50,367 nt of DNA from a virus. The stretch covers positions 1 through 50,367 of IMG/VR virus record IMGVR_UViG_3300005100_000006; one strand, 5' to 3'. The notes under the pieces were generated by a model. That model worked only from the letters and a program-made list of their open reading frames with translations. It made no database searches and was not told the DNA's origin. Numbering within the stretch: the stretch's first letter is position 1; every line of letters begins with the position of its first letter. A program made the translations under genes and the position numbers. Of this stretch, positions 8,267 to 15,223 are shown piece after piece.

Positions 8267-8643
8267 GCTTGCTTCAACGGATGCAAAAGGACGCACAAAG
8301 AATCATGAACAGTAATGTGGGTTTTTCCTCCGACATTGTTCTGATAAGTCCTGATGAAGATGAATATCCGTTGAAGTCTATTGTTTCAGTGATTCACAAC
8401 CTAATTGATCCAGACACGGGTTTTCCTGTGTCTGGATTTCTTGCAACTGCATCATTGAACAGATTAGACCTAAACGCGTTGGGCTTGGCCATTCCAGAAG
8501 GCGAAGCAAGCGAATACGAGCGCCCTTGGCTTATTCGTGAAACCAATATCGATGGCGTCGATGTTACTTACAAGATAACAAGCTCAAAGCCAGATGAAGC
8601 AAACGGCAATATTCTTTGTGATTTGGGGGCTTATGGCTACTAG
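8263..8643 (+). CDS. Head-tail connector-region protein (gpFII position)
   Basis: The ATG overlaps the previous stop (ATGA). The 126-residue product is one small domain: an N-terminal helix (LLQRMQKDAQRIMNS) followed by beta-strand-rich sequence with IVLISPDEDEYPLKSIVSVI and YERPWLIRETNIDGVDVTYK. Size, position and predicted strands fit head completion/head-tail joining proteins such as lambda gpFII. No residue-level signature allows a firm call. Confidence 0.6.
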   Translation: MSLLQRMQKDAQRIMNSNVGFSSDIVLISPDEDEYPLKSIVSVIHNLIDPDTGFPVSGFLATASLNRLDLNALGLAIPEGEASEYERPWLIRETNIDGVDVTYKITSSKPDEANGNILCDLGAYGY

Positions 8644-9301
8644 TCCATTAACTGATCTGATTGACCTATCATCTAACCCTATTCAACTGGTAATTGATAA
8701 GGTTAGCGAAATATTGGTTAACGAGACAGCAAACCAACAAAGCTTAGCAACGGCCGAAGGTAAAGATCCAGAGCTGTACAAGTTTCGAGTATTTGCTGAC
8801 CGGTTCAACCCCTTCGACAACATGCGAGAAGACCGCACGCCATTGGTTAGCATTAAAGAATCGGACGATTCTAAAAAGCTATCGGTTAGCGGTAACCACG
8901 GCAAGCAACAGAAGCTTTTGACGCTTAATATTGATTGCTTTGGTGTTGGTAAAGCAGAGCAGACCGCAGAAGGCCACCGCCCCGCCGATCTGGACGCTTC
9001 ACAAGATTGCCGACGCTTAGCTAACTTGGTTAACAAGATATTAAAGGCCGATATCAACGAAAACCTACAGCTAGACCGCAAGATCGTAAATTCTGTTAAT
9101 ATTGTAAGTGAGCAGTATTTAGAGCCTGATTTTGATTCTCGCCAGTTGGGGCCGGTAGTAGTTAAACGCATAACGTTACAATGTAACGTAATGGACTTGC
9201 CAGAGATTAACCACGGCGTCGAATTACAATGTATACTAGTTGATATTGAGCGCAGCGACAGCGGCGAGATATACGCAAGTTGTGAATATGATTATACATA
9301 G
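8633..9301 (+). CDS. Tail terminator-like protein
   Basis: This 222-residue protein begins at ATG 8633, behind GGGGG, and overlaps the connector gene by 11 bases. The block LVSIKESDDSKKLSVSGNHG, then LLTLNIDCFGVGKAEQTAEG, HRPADLDASQDCRRLANLV and the final IERSDSGEIYASCEYDYT resemble a family found just upstream of the sheath gene in Mu-like and related contractile phages, thought to cap or terminate the tail. The gene contains a perfect 17-base palindrome at 9173-9189. Confidence 0.6.
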   Translation: MATSPLTDLIDLSSNPIQLVIDKVSEILVNETANQQSLATAEGKDPELYKFRVFADRFNPFDNMREDRTPLVSIKESDDSKKLSVSGNHGKQQKLLTLNIDCFGVGKAEQTAEGHRPADLDASQDCRRLANLVNKILKADINENLQLDRKIVNSVNIVSEQYLEPDFDSRQLGPVVVKRITLQCNVMDLPEINHGVELQCILVDIERSDSGEIYASCEYDYT

Positions 9302-9314
9302 GAGAAGGTAAGCC

Positions 9315-10775
9315 ATGTCATTACCAAACTCATTGCGAGCCAGTGCCGTTGGCATTGATACGCGATACCAAAATTTTAACGTTGGTGCGGTTTCACAACT
9401 GCAGCAACGAATCGCGATCATTGCTCAAGGCAGTGACTCCGCGACATATTCAGCTGATAAGTTTGAAATCACTTCAAGCTTAGAAGTTGCTGAAAAAATG
9501 GGTTTCGGTTCGCCGGCTCATTTAGCAGCTAAGCAGATTTTCCCTGATTTTGGTGAAGGTGCGCTGGGTGCAGGCGTAACGGTTTACCCGTTATCAAACA
9601 AAGCAGGCGGTACAGCATCATCGGCAGACATTACGCCAACTGGTACGCAAACCACATCGGCGCAATATGTCGTGCGTGTTGGTGGTATTGAGTCAAACGC
9701 CTTTGCAGCAGTTAAAGGTGACACGCCAGCCGAACTAATCCCTAAAATGATTACCGCTATCAATGGCGAACTTGATATGCCAGTCATTGCGACAGATGGC
9801 AGCGATAAGGTGACACTGACAGCAAAACACAAAGGCACAACGGGCGACAGTCTAGTGGTTGAGATTTTGGGCGCACCTCAAGGCATTACCTTTGCAGTTG
9901 GCACAATGTCCGGCGGCCTAGTCGATCCAGACATTGACGCGGCACTAGCGCAAATTGGCAATGTTTGGGAAACAATGGTTGTTAACCAACTTGGCACCGT
10001 TGCACATGACAAGCTAAGCGCTTTTGGCGAGGGTCGATGGGGTCAATTGGTACGCAAGCCATTGTTTGCACTGTACGGCTCAAACGAGACAGACGAAAGC
10101 GTATTGAAGACCTACGCAGACGCGCGCAAGCTTGACCGTGTTAACGCTGTTATTCCTTGCCCTGGTTCACCTTCCGCACCTTGGATCATTGCAGCTCGAG
10201 CAGCGGCAAGAATTGCCAAGCAAGCCAACGAAGATCCGGCGACTGAATATCGCGGTATGACACTCGATACAGTGGTAAACGGTAAAGACGGCGAACAGTG
10301 GAACTATGACCAGCGCGACTTGGCTTGGAAAGCGGGCGTTTCATCGACCATTATCGAAGACGGCGCAATCAAGCTTGATAATACGCTGACTTTCTACCAT
10401 CCAGACGGCAAGGTCGATCCGGAATACGGCAAGGTCATTTACTTGGTTAAGCTGCAGAACATCATTTACAACGTTGATCTTATTTTTAATCAACCGGAAT
10501 GGAAGAAAGCGCCGCTAATTCCTGATTTCCAAGTTAGCAGCAACCCGAACGCGCGCAAGCCGAGTGATGCAGTGGCAGGGCTCAATGTTTTAACGGATAA
10601 CTTGGCAGCCAAGGCGATTATTTCGGATCCTGAGTTCACCAAGAAAAACACCACGGCGGCGATCGACGGTTCAAACCCGAATCGCGTAAACACTACATAC
10701 CCTGTCAAACTATCGGGCAACTGGGACATTCACAGCCTAGATGTGTTGTTTGGCTTTTACTTAGGAGGCGCATAA
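9315..10775 (+). CDS. Tail sheath protein, Mu gpL-like
   Basis: The 486-residue contractile sheath subunit starts behind a strong GGAGAAGG ribosome site. Mu gpL is about 495 residues. The N-terminus LPNSLRASAVGIDTRYQNFN and NVGAVSQLQQRIAIIAQGSD, the variable central domain (TLTAKHKGTTGDSLVVEIL) and the conserved C-terminal region (NKKNTTAAIDGSNPNRVNTT, GNWDIHSLDVLFGFYLGG) are typical. The tube gene follows two bases after the stop. Sheath plus tube defines the phage as a myovirus. Confidence 0.9.
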   Translation: MSLPNSLRASAVGIDTRYQNFNVGAVSQLQQRIAIIAQGSDSATYSADKFEITSSLEVAEKMGFGSPAHLAAKQIFPDFGEGALGAGVTVYPLSNKAGGTASSADITPTGTQTTSAQYVVRVGGIESNAFAAVKGDTPAELIPKMITAINGELDMPVIATDGSDKVTLTAKHKGTTGDSLVVEILGAPQGITFAVGTMSGGLVDPDIDAALAQIGNVWETMVVNQLGTVAHDKLSAFGEGRWGQLVRKPLFALYGSNETDESVLKTYADARKLDRVNAVIPCPGSPSAPWIIAARAAARIAKQANEDPATEYRGMTLDTVVNGKDGEQWNYDQRDLAWKAGVSSTIIEDGAIKLDNTLTFYHPDGKVDPEYGKVIYLVKLQNIIYNVDLIFNQPEWKKAPLIPDFQVSSNPNARKPSDAVAGLNVLTDNLAAKAIISDPEFTKKNTTAAIDGSNPNRVNTTYPVKLSGNWDIHSLDVLFGFYLGGA

Positions 10776-10776
10776 T

Positions 10777-11154
10777 ATGCCAGGTTCATTAGTAGAATTT
10801 GCAATCAATGGCCGCGCCTTTAAGTGCGCAGCCGATGCAGACGGTAACACCGACATTGGTGGCAAGGAAAACGAATTTCAGGCCAACGGTGACGGCGTGA
10901 CAGGTCGATTTATTCAACTGACAAAGGGCTGGAAATTTTCAGGCATTAACTTTGCTATTGATGAAGACAACGAAGATCAAGAATTTTTGCAAAACATTGC
11001 GGACGCTGGAAAGTTTGTTCCAATGAAGGCAATTTATTCTGACGGCACAGTCAGAGCGGGCAAGGGCAACATCACGGGACCTATTGAAGTAAGCTCAATG
11101 AATGGAACCGCACCGCTAACGCTTGAAGGCCCTGGGAAATTTCAGAGGCAGTAA
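10777..11154 (+). CDS. Tail tube protein, Mu gpM-like
   Basis: This 125-residue protein directly follows the sheath gene with GGAGG upstream of the ATG. It has the beta-rich composition and features of Mu-type tubes: an early FAINGRAFKCAADADGNTDI, a central KGWKFSGINFAIDEDNEDQE and a late GNITGPIEVSSMNGTAPLTL. Hexamers stack to form the inner tube that is driven through the outer membrane on sheath contraction. A strong terminator lies after it, where reverse-strand genes converge. Confidence 0.85.
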   Translation: MPGSLVEFAINGRAFKCAADADGNTDIGGKENEFQANGDGVTGRFIQLTKGWKFSGINFAIDEDNEDQEFLQNIADAGKFVPMKAIYSDGTVRAGKGNITGPIEVSSMNGTAPLTLEGPGKFQRQ

Positions 11155-11162
11155 GCAGACAC

Positions 11163-11192
11163 AAAAAACCCGCCTAGATTGGCGGGTTTTTT
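11163..11192. terminator. Bidirectional terminator
   Basis: AAAAAACCCGCC and GGCGGGTTTTTT form a 12-base stem around TAGATT. A- and U-runs on both sides let it end the tail-tube transcript and the convergent reverse cluster. Confidence 0.9.
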
Positions 11193-11195
11193 GTT

Positions 11196-11384
11196 TTATT
11201 TTATTAAGCAACTGGCTATCATATCGGCATCTTCAAACACGCCAACAAAATCACTGAAAACAAGAGTTGGACCACCAACAAAGTCGCATCCTTTTATTGA
11301 CACCTTTTTCACCACGTAAACTTCACCGTTAGATCGGCTCTTCACTCGACCTTTCATTAGTAGCTTTGCCTTTTTGTTTTTCAT
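11196..11384 (-). CDS. Small hypothetical protein
   Basis: Last gene of a five-gene reverse-strand cluster. The 62-residue product has a very basic N-terminus (MKNKKAKLLMKGRVKSRSNG) followed by KKVSIKGCDFVGGPTLVFSD, which reads like a small beta barrel. GGAAG precedes the ATG, and the ATG overlaps the preceding gene's stop. No family recognised. It ends beside the bidirectional terminator. Confidence 0.65.
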   Translation of the reverse strand: MKNKKAKLLMKGRVKSRSNGEVYVVKKVSIKGCDFVGGPTLVFSDFVGVFEDADMIASCLIK

Positions 11385-11572
11385 CTTCCACTTTCCTGTT
11401 TTAACCTTTCATAAAGCCCCGCCAAGCCTTCTCGAATCTCTTTCGTGATTTGGCGAGCATTTATTTTTTCGTTAACGATAGCCGGATCGCTGGCGCACAC
11501 TTCGCAAAGCCCTAAATAATCGACTTGCGCGGGCTTCCAGCAATCGCGGCACTTGTTTTTTACTCTTGGCAT
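11381..11572 (-). CDS. Small zinc-ribbon-like protein
   Basis: This 63-residue protein carries two CxxC pairs, C8-R-D-C11 and C23-E-V-C26, separated by 11 residues, a pattern that fits one zinc ribbon. A charged helix follows (TKEIREGLAGLYERLKQE). It overlaps its upstream neighbour by 13 bases and its downstream neighbour by 4. Such tiny zinc proteins in phages often bind nucleic acid or a host protein; the target is unknown. Confidence 0.65.
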   Translation of the reverse strand: MPRVKNKCRDCWKPAQVDYLGLCEVCASDPAIVNEKINARQITKEIREGLAGLYERLKQESGR

Positions 11573-11754
11573 GGCTTACGCTTTAAAACGAAGCACGGGC
11601 GCTTTGGCTTGCTCTCAATCGCCCAAATGTGCGCCACAAAGTCTTCATAGGTATTTTGTTCAATCGGATCGCCGCAAGTGGTAAAGCCCGTTTCCCATTG
11701 GTCGATCAGGCTTTCTTTGTTGGCGTTAATCCAGTCGGTGTAGTTGTTAACCAT
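11560..11754 (-). CDS. Small hypothetical protein
   Basis: A 64-residue acidic-then-basic protein that starts MVNNYTDWINANKESLIDQW and ends FVLKRKPCQE. I chose the ATG at 11754 because GGGGAAGC stands just upstream; a longer frame from 11787 has no ribosome site. It overlaps both neighbours in the reverse cluster. The tryptophan-rich helix (YEDFVAHIWAIE) is notable, but I recognise no family. Confidence 0.6.
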   Translation of the reverse strand: MVNNYTDWINANKESLIDQWETGFTTCGDPIEQNTYEDFVAHIWAIESKPKRPCFVLKRKPCQE

Positions 11755-11932
11755 CAAGCTTCCCCGCCTCTTTGCTGCAGTGTTCAAAACGGCATTCCGC
11801 CCAATGGCGTTGCTTGCTAGTGCACGGACTGTTAGCCGCGTTATTCCAATAAACCGCAGCCATTGGAAAGTCTTTCATTTGTTCAGCTTGCGCCGCTTTT
11901 GCCGTGTTTTTTTGGTAGTTTGCTGTTTGCAT
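11747..11932 (-). CDS. ANR-family regulator-like protein
   Basis: This 61-residue protein has the pattern of ANR (AraC negative regulator) proteins: AAQAEQMKDFPMAAVYWNNA followed by WAECRFEHC. Known ANR proteins (for example Aar of enteroaggregative E. coli) bind AraC-type activators and damp virulence regulons. AAGGAAAC precedes the ATG at 11932. Its place beside a NinH-like DNA-binding protein suggests a moron that alters host gene expression, which is inference from the family pattern. Confidence 0.6.
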   Translation of the reverse strand: MQTANYQKNTAKAAQAEQMKDFPMAAVYWNNAANSPCTSKQRHWAECRFEHCSKEAGKLDG

Positions 11933-11933
11933 G

Positions 11934-12152
11934 TTAGTTTCCTTTCTTATGGTGACCAGACCGGCGATCGAATACGAATGGCGCAAATTTTTCGCCATCT
12001 TTAACAAGAATGACATTGCTGCCATCGCCATTGATGTAACGGCGAAGCGTGCCGCGATTGAGGCCGATCTCTTTTGCGGCCTGTGTGATGTTCCCGCGGT
12101 GTTTAATCATTAGTTGCTCAAGGTCTGCAACTTCAATCATTTTTGTTTGCAT
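11934..12152 (-). CDS. NinH/Fis-like DNA-binding protein
   Basis: First gene of the reverse cluster, 72 residues. Residues about 10-42 (EQLMIKHRGNITQAAKEIGL, then NRGTLRRYING) form a Fis-type helix-turn-helix with the same layout as lambda NinH. AAGGAAA lies upstream of the ATG. A possible weak reverse promoter (TTGATT, 17 bases, TAAGCT) lies at about 12185-12208. It could regulate its own cluster or host genes. Confidence 0.65.
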   Translation of the reverse strand: MQTKMIEVADLEQLMIKHRGNITQAAKEIGLNRGTLRRYINGDGSNVILVKDGEKFAPFVFDRRSGHHKKGN

Positions 12153-12214
12153 GATTTTCCTTATTGGTTTATTTGGTTCAAGCTTAGCCGCCTAATCGGG
12201 TAAAATCAAGCCGT

Positions 12215-12243
12215 TTGCGATAAAATTGCGGGACGGCTATAAT
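12215..12243 (+). promoter_or_regulatory. Sigma-70 promoter for tail chaperone/tape measure genes
   Basis: TTGCGA (12215-12220), a 17-base spacer and a perfect TATAAT (12238-12243). It restarts forward transcription after the reverse cluster. Confidence 0.75.
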
Positions 12244-12314
12244 TAACGCGCCCGTCGGTCTGTCCTGTACCTTTAGCCATTTTGGTGGCGGGCACTAACA
12301 CAGGACCCAATCCC

Positions 12315-12728
12315 ATGACTAAAAAACAAGTAATGCCAATCGAGCAGGCAGAAACCGAACTAATCGAACTATTTAACGCAATGAGCATCGACACAGATGT
12401 TGATTCAATGCTTGAAGACGACCGCAAAGACTTTGAAAGCAAATTGCGCACACTGGCGCGACCTATCGCCAACGGTCAAGCAATCATTGACGGTGAAAGC
12501 TATGTGCTAACGCTTAAAAAAGCACTAGGCGACGAGAAGACGATCACCATTAGCGAGCCAACGGGCAACGCATGGGCGCAAATGGACAAAGCCGGAAAGA
12601 ACCAGGAAATGAAAAAGCTAATGATGTTCGTTAGTGGTTTTACTGGTGTTCCTTATGCTCAGATCGGCAAGCTGGTAAACTCAGACGTAAAAATACTAAA
12701 AGAGTTCGCTTTGCTTTTTTTGGTCTAA
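12315..12728 (+). CDS. Tail assembly chaperone, short form
   Basis: This 137-residue protein starts behind CAGGA at nine bases (a GTG frame at 12282 is spurious). It is acidic at the N-terminus (EQAETELIELFNAMSIDTDV) and occupies the Mu gp41 / lambda G position right before the tape measure gene. These chaperones coat the tape measure protein during tail assembly. Near its 3' end (12716-12722) lies T TTT TTG, the classical -1 slippery heptamer, two codons before the TAA stop. Ribosomes that slip make the long form ending at 12973. Confidence 0.8.
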   Translation: MTKKQVMPIEQAETELIELFNAMSIDTDVDSMLEDDRKDFESKLRTLARPIANGQAIIDGESYVLTLKKALGDEKTITISEPTGNAWAQMDKAGKNQEMKKLMMFVSGFTGVPYAQIGKLVNSDVKILKEFALLFLV

Positions 12729-12973
12729 CGACGATTCGAATTGTTAATGGTGGGGAGCTTAAACGGCTCCCTAATCGTTTGTATTTCGGTAAAGACGTCG
12801 ATCCTAATACTCGTGCTAACATATACACAACCATGTACGCACAAGTTGCCAAAGATTTTGCCAACGCACCAAGGCCGAAAGAAATAACGGTTGAGGAGCT
12901 GCGATTTTATTATGATTTACTTGTGCCAGAACTGATCCAATACCAAAAGGATAAAATGAGAAATGGCCAGTAA
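12315..12973 (+). CDS. Tail assembly chaperone, long form made by -1 frameshift
   Basis: After slippage on T TTT TTG (12716-12722), reading continues in the -1 frame as FGLTTIRIVNGGELKRLPNR and on to the stop at 12971-12973, giving about 219 residues (135 in the first frame, the shifted codon, then 83). The downstream frame has no ATG with a ribosome site (only TTG at 12779), which supports expression by fusion. A hairpin GGGAGC/GCTCCC (12753-12771) lies about 30 bases downstream and might help. This mirrors lambda G/GT and Mu 41/42. The stop overlaps the tape measure start. Confidence 0.8.
12716..12722 (+). promoter_or_regulatory. -1 ribosomal frameshift slippery site
   Basis: T TTT TTG in the zero frame (codons TTT 12717-12719, TTG 12720-12722) lies inside a run of seven T. 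Both tRNAs can re-pair after slipping one base back. The zero-frame stop follows one codon later. Confidence 0.85.
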
Positions 12974-14546
12974 ATACAGCATATCGACAGTATTTAAAGC
13001 TGTCGACAAAGTGACAAAGCCCGTCCGCAAAATGACGGGCTCCATTCAAAACCTTACCGAAAAGACCGAAGCCGGACTGCGAAAGATTGACGCAGCAACG
13101 AGCAAGGTCACAGACGGTATATTCTCACTTGGTGCCACTGGCGCAAAAAGTGCAGCAACTATCACAGCCGCTTTAGTGGTTGGCGCTGGTGCAATCAACC
13201 ATATGAAAGTTGAGCAAGACAACATGACGCGAGCCATGGGCGCAAGCGTTAAAACTGTCGAAGCCGTCACAAGTGGAATAAAAGGTATTGGCTTAAATGC
13301 GGAGAATGTCACAGATTTATACGAAGAAATGAACAACAAGCTGGGCGAATCAGCGGGTATTGAAGAAATAACCGCCGTCACCGAATCGCTTGGTATTCTT
13401 GGGTTGCAGTTCAGAGACATTCAAAAGCTATCACCGGACGAGCAATTTAAAGCGATAACAAACGCAGCGCTTCAAATGGAAGACGCCACACAAGCAGCCG
13501 CCGCCGCCGATATGCTAATGGGTGGTGAGGCTAACAAAGTGATCTCCGCTTTGCGTATGCAGGGCAAGACCATGGACGACATTATTGGTAATTATCAAAT
13601 GTTGTCATTCCGCACCGACCAATCAAGGAAAGGCGCGGAAGATATGGCCAAGGCTCAACAAACCATGATGCAAATCACCGGATCGCTAACTCAAGAAATC
13701 AGCGGTTTGCTTGGTAAAGCGCTTGCGCCGCTTATCGTTAAATTCAACGAGTTCATGATCAACAATAAAGAGCTCATAAACCAAAACCTAGAAAAGCTTT
13801 TTGCATCGATTGGAACGGCGATCGGTGATATCACGCCGCACCTGGAAAGCGCGTTTAAGTGGATCGGAAGCCTTGGCGAGCACTTTAACGAGTTTGTTGA
13901 GTGGGCGAAGTGGGTTGGCAAGCTGGCACTGGTTATTGGTTCTTTAATGATTGGATTGAAGATATTTATCGGCATCATGACAGCGGTTAACCTTGTTATG
14001 GCAGCCAATCCAATCAGCTTGATGATTATTGCGGTTATCGCTCTTGGCGCTGCCTTTGCCTTTGCAGTTAAAAAGATTTATGACAATTGGGACGGGATAA
14101 CCGAGTATTTCGGCGGCATTTGGGAAAACATAAAAACAAACTTCAATATTGGCGTTGAGTTCATTAAATCCGCTTTCGACTGGAACCCGATCGACATGGT
14201 AAAGGCTAAGTGGGATGGTCTTAAAACGTATTTTGCCGATCTGTTTAGCGGTATCATCAATATGTATGATTCGACCATTGGCGCGATAAGTGGCGGCATT
14301 GATAACCTGACTTCAAGCGTTAGTGGATTCCTTGGCTTTAGTTCGGAAGATGAATCACCACAGCTAACCACGGAAGAAACCGCAAGCCCGCAGCAGCGTG
14401 CACAGGTAGCAATGAGCGAGACGATTACCCGAACCATACAAGATAGCCGCGAAACGGTTGATATCAACGTCACGGGGCAAAATGGGGCGCAAGTATCAAG
14501 CCCTATGCAGTCGCCAAGACTGAATTTGATTAATACAGCAAACTAG
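12963..14546 (+). CDS. Tape measure protein
   Basis: The 527-residue protein sets tail length and is ejected into the host. The N-terminal 250 residues are helical and rich in alanine, lysine and glutamate. Strongly hydrophobic segments span residues about 318-369 (KLALVIGSLMIGLKIFIGIM; NPISLMIIAVIALGAAFAFA), as in many tape measures. The C-terminus (TRTIQDSRETVDINVTGQNG) is the usual beta-rich end of Mu-type proteins. The gene follows the chaperone pair with an 11-base overlap. It is short for a myovirus, so a short tail is expected. Confidence 0.88.
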   Translation: MASKYSISTVFKAVDKVTKPVRKMTGSIQNLTEKTEAGLRKIDAATSKVTDGIFSLGATGAKSAATITAALVVGAGAINHMKVEQDNMTRAMGASVKTVEAVTSGIKGIGLNAENVTDLYEEMNNKLGESAGIEEITAVTESLGILGLQFRDIQKLSPDEQFKAITNAALQMEDATQAAAAADMLMGGEANKVISALRMQGKTMDDIIGNYQMLSFRTDQSRKGAEDMAKAQQTMMQITGSLTQEISGLLGKALAPLIVKFNEFMINNKELINQNLEKLFASIGTAIGDITPHLESAFKWIGSLGEHFNEFVEWAKWVGKLALVIGSLMIGLKIFIGIMTAVNLVMAANPISLMIIAVIALGAAFAFAVKKIYDNWDGITEYFGGIWENIKTNFNIGVEFIKSAFDWNPIDMVKAKWDGLKTYFADLFSGIINMYDSTIGAISGGIDNLTSSVSGFLGFSSEDESPQLTTEETASPQQRAQVAMSETITRTIQDSRETVDINVTGQNGAQVSSPMQSPRLNLINTAN

Positions 14547-14563
14547 AAAACAACCGACCGAAG

Positions 14564-14605
14564 AAAAATAGCGGCTTGACTTTAACCAGTTAAGCCGCTA
14601 TTTTT
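14564..14605 (+). promoter_or_regulatory. Combined terminator and promoter/operator (moron element A)
   Basis: AAAAATAGCGGCTT (14564-14577) pairs with AAGCCGCTATTTTT (14592-14605), a terminator for the tape measure transcript. The loop and 3' arm also read as a promoter: TTGACT (14576-14581), 17 bases, TATTTT (14599-14604), with TTAAC-CA-GTTAA between. The element shares CGGCTTGACTTTAACC with the one at 18324 and resembles that at 38228. Confidence 0.65.
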
Positions 14606-14635
14606 TATTCACCAATACAAACAGGACCTTTAAAA

Positions 14636-14806
14636 ATGAAAAAAAAACTTACTAGCCTTTTTCTACTCTCATTCGTTTCTCTTTTGCCTCTTCCTTTTAT
14701 TTTTGATTATTCATTTATTGCGGCTGGCGCTTATATTTGTTTCGTTCTTTTGCTTGCAAGCGGGCTTTGGTCTGCAATGAATACTGGAGCCAAAAATGAA
14801 AAATAA
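14636..14806 (+). CDS. Small membrane protein, two hydrophobic segments
   Basis: This 56-residue protein starts MKKKLTSLFLLSFVSLLPLP and has a second hydrophobic stretch, AGAYICFVLLLASGLW. ACAGGAC stands nine bases before the ATG. It is the first gene of moron cassette A, immediately downstream of a promoter-like element. Two membrane segments in so short a protein fit a small holin-like or host-membrane protein, but no family is recognised. Its 3' end overlaps the next gene by 11 bases. Confidence 0.6.
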   Translation: MKKKLTSLFLLSFVSLLPLPFIFDYSFIAAGAYICFVLLLASGLWSAMNTGAKNEK

Positions 14807-14894
14807 ACTCATTTACTGGGGGTTTATCGGATGCCTTAGCCTGGTGCTTTGGTTCGTCGTCATTAATGTGGCTAATAGAAATGGGTGGTTTTGA
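14796..14894 (+). CDS. Single-span membrane peptide
   Basis: A 32-residue peptide, MKNKLIYWGFIGCLSLVLWF and VVINVANRNGWF, with one transmembrane segment. It starts inside the preceding gene and its TGA shares one base with the next ATG (TGATG). That coupling on both sides is the main reason to believe it is translated. Confidence 0.5.
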   Translation: MKNKLIYWGFIGCLSLVLWFVVINVANRNGWF

Positions 14895-15178
14895 TGATCG
14901 ATTTGATACTGGCAAGCCCCATAATACCAACACCAATAGAGGCAAGGATTTTTGTCGCTATCTGTTGCGCGTACTTAGTTTTTGATTACAGGTCTGATGT
15001 CGAAAGGTCTATAAAATTAAAAAGAAAAAAAATAACAGAAAGGCAAATATTTGATGGTCACAACGAAGTATCTTCAATGATTCACGCGGCCGTAAACACA
15101 ACCCAATTTTGTTGCTTTGAGTTCAGCAAGCAAATGGAAATAATCAGGTTTATAAACAACCGTTATTTGAGCCTTTAA
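14894..15178 (+). CDS. Membrane-anchored small protein
   Basis: This 94-residue protein begins MIDLILASPIIPTPIEARIF followed by VAICCAYLVF, one membrane segment, then a basic stretch (KLKRKKITERQ) and a soluble helical end. ATG 14894 is coupled to the previous stop. The basic residues just after the span suggest the C-terminus faces the cytoplasm. It closes cassette A, and a promoter-like element follows. Confidence 0.6.
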   Translation: MIDLILASPIIPTPIEARIFVAICCAYLVFDYRSDVERSIKLKRKKITERQIFDGHNEVSSMIHAAVNTTQFCCFEFSKQMEIIRFINNRYLSL

Positions 15179-15184
15179 CCCCCA

Positions 15185-15193
15185 TGCTACAAT
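15185..15193 (+). promoter_or_regulatory. Extended -10 promoter
   Basis: TGC-TACAAT in the context CATGCTACAATAA, identical over 13 bases to the site at 18881-18893. A TTGAGC lies 15 bases upstream. It stands ahead of the circularisation/baseplate gene. Confidence 0.55.
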
Positions 15194-15223
15194 AACAACA
15201 TTCAAATTATCGAGGGCTAACCA

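Noticed and set aside
12779-12973. Separate 64-codon gene starting at TTG 12779
   Set aside because: No ribosome site; open upstream into the slippery heptamer, so it is better read as the frameshift extension of the chaperone gene.
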